This document shows, piece after piece, positions 63,741 through 64,000 of a stretch of 64,000 nucleotides of DNA. The notes beneath the pieces were generated by a model, which was not told the DNA's origin, searched no databases, and saw nothing but the letters and a program-made list of their open reading frames with translations. The stretch comes from Chloroflexi bacterium AL-N1. GTDB taxonomy: Bacteria; Chloroflexota; Chloroflexia; Chloroflexales; Roseiflexaceae. The stretch spans positions 1-64,000 of the forward strand of contig WYDT01000001.1 in the NCBI GenBank assembly GCA_013122435.1, given 5' to 3'. Both the position numbers and the translations under genes were made by a program. Each line of letters starts with the position of its first letter. Positions within the stretch are counted from its first letter, which is position 1.

Positions 63741-64000
63741 ATGCATGGAACCACCTTTGGGCAGTGGTTGCGCCACCAACGCGACCAGCGCGGCTTGACC
63801 CGAGAAGCGCTTGCTCAACAAATTGGCTATTCTGCTGCCTTGTTACGCAAACTCGAAACTGGCGAACGCCGTCCTTCGCACCAGGTTGCTGAACGGCTTG
63901 CTCAGATCTTTGAGGTTGCCATCGACCAGCACTCCACATTCATCCAACACGCGCGCAATGGCACGGCTCCACTGTTAACACCCACACCTACCGCTACACC
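63741..64000 (+). CDS. XRE-family regulator, partial (runs off the edge)
   Basis: At least 86 residues without a stop before the window ends. It begins MHGTTFGQWLRHQRDQRG and shows an XRE helix-turn-helix (LTREALAQQIGYSAALLRKL) very similar in layout to the N-terminus of the regulator at 46552-49269, so a full-length NB-ARC/TPR regulator is likely beyond the edge. Confidence 0.75.
   Translation, partial: MHGTTFGQWLRHQRDQRGLTREALAQQIGYSAALLRKLETGERRPSHQVAERLAQIFEVAIDQHSTFIQHARNGTAPLLTPTPTAT

Noticed and set aside
1..64000. CRISPR array
   Set aside because: No evenly spaced identical repeats with unique spacers were seen in the window.
1..64000. tRNA or rRNA genes
   Set aside because: No cloverleaf with GTTCRA arm or rRNA core was recognised; the only structural RNA supported is the SRP RNA.

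Overview
The window looks like a chromosomal segment of a bacterium from the phylum Chloroflexota, probably class Chloroflexia near Herpetosiphon or the Chloroflexales. That placement is an inference from gene content and style: roughly half GC, a trehalose synthase-maltokinase fusion beside a glucan phosphorylase, an AttH/FtsX/ATPase operon, NB-ARC/TPR/LuxR regulators, PepSY-linked two-component genes, a Tad pilus locus and a compact SRP RNA. There is no rRNA or tRNA to anchor it.

Layout. 1-5900 is a scrambled accessory region: truncated hydrolase and monooxygenase genes, a 147-bp inverted repeat, a GC-rich RibD-domain gene, a decayed ChbG/YdjC deacetylase and a small lipoprotein. Sites resembling integron attC sites separate the last three, so this reads as a short cassette array without an integrase. 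5900-16100 holds an intact FAD monooxygenase, the AttH-FtsX-ATPase export operon, and a PepSY/response regulator/histidine kinase group whose kinase has an in-frame stop. 16200-24000 is mixed housekeeping and signalling: LacI, macro domain, ECF sigma/anti-sigma, RsbS/RsbT, Nudix, SRP RNA, dehydrogenase. 24000-33800 is glucan and trehalose metabolism followed by exopolysaccharide genes. 34200-42700 holds a peptidase-like hydrolase, an ArsR/LiaF pair, a Crp/Fnr-Hcp nitrosative stress pair, and a second two-component pair plus a VWA lipoprotein, both damaged. 43100-57200 holds two secreted peptidoglycan-binding proteins, a large NB-ARC/LuxR regulator, a peptide-export cluster and a secreted alginate lyase-like protein. 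57300-64000 is part of a Tad/Flp pilus locus with a pseudokinase, a response regulator, and the start of another XRE-type regulator.

The most interesting system is at 49389-54473: MauE-like and MauD-like membrane redox proteins, four tandem genes for small precursor peptides, a dedicated S26 signal peptidase and an ABC exporter. The precursors share a nearly invariant leader and have variable six-cysteine cores, with an A-x-A-like site between leader and core in three of the four. No lanthionine synthetase, radical SAM, YcaO or C39 protease is present, so the simplest reading is a family of exported, disulfide-stapled peptides (candidate bacteriocins or signals). A 12-bp near-palindrome lies 25 bp upstream of a -10-like hexamer both before this cluster and before the peptidoglycan-binding M15-like gene, suggesting that the regulator between them controls both.
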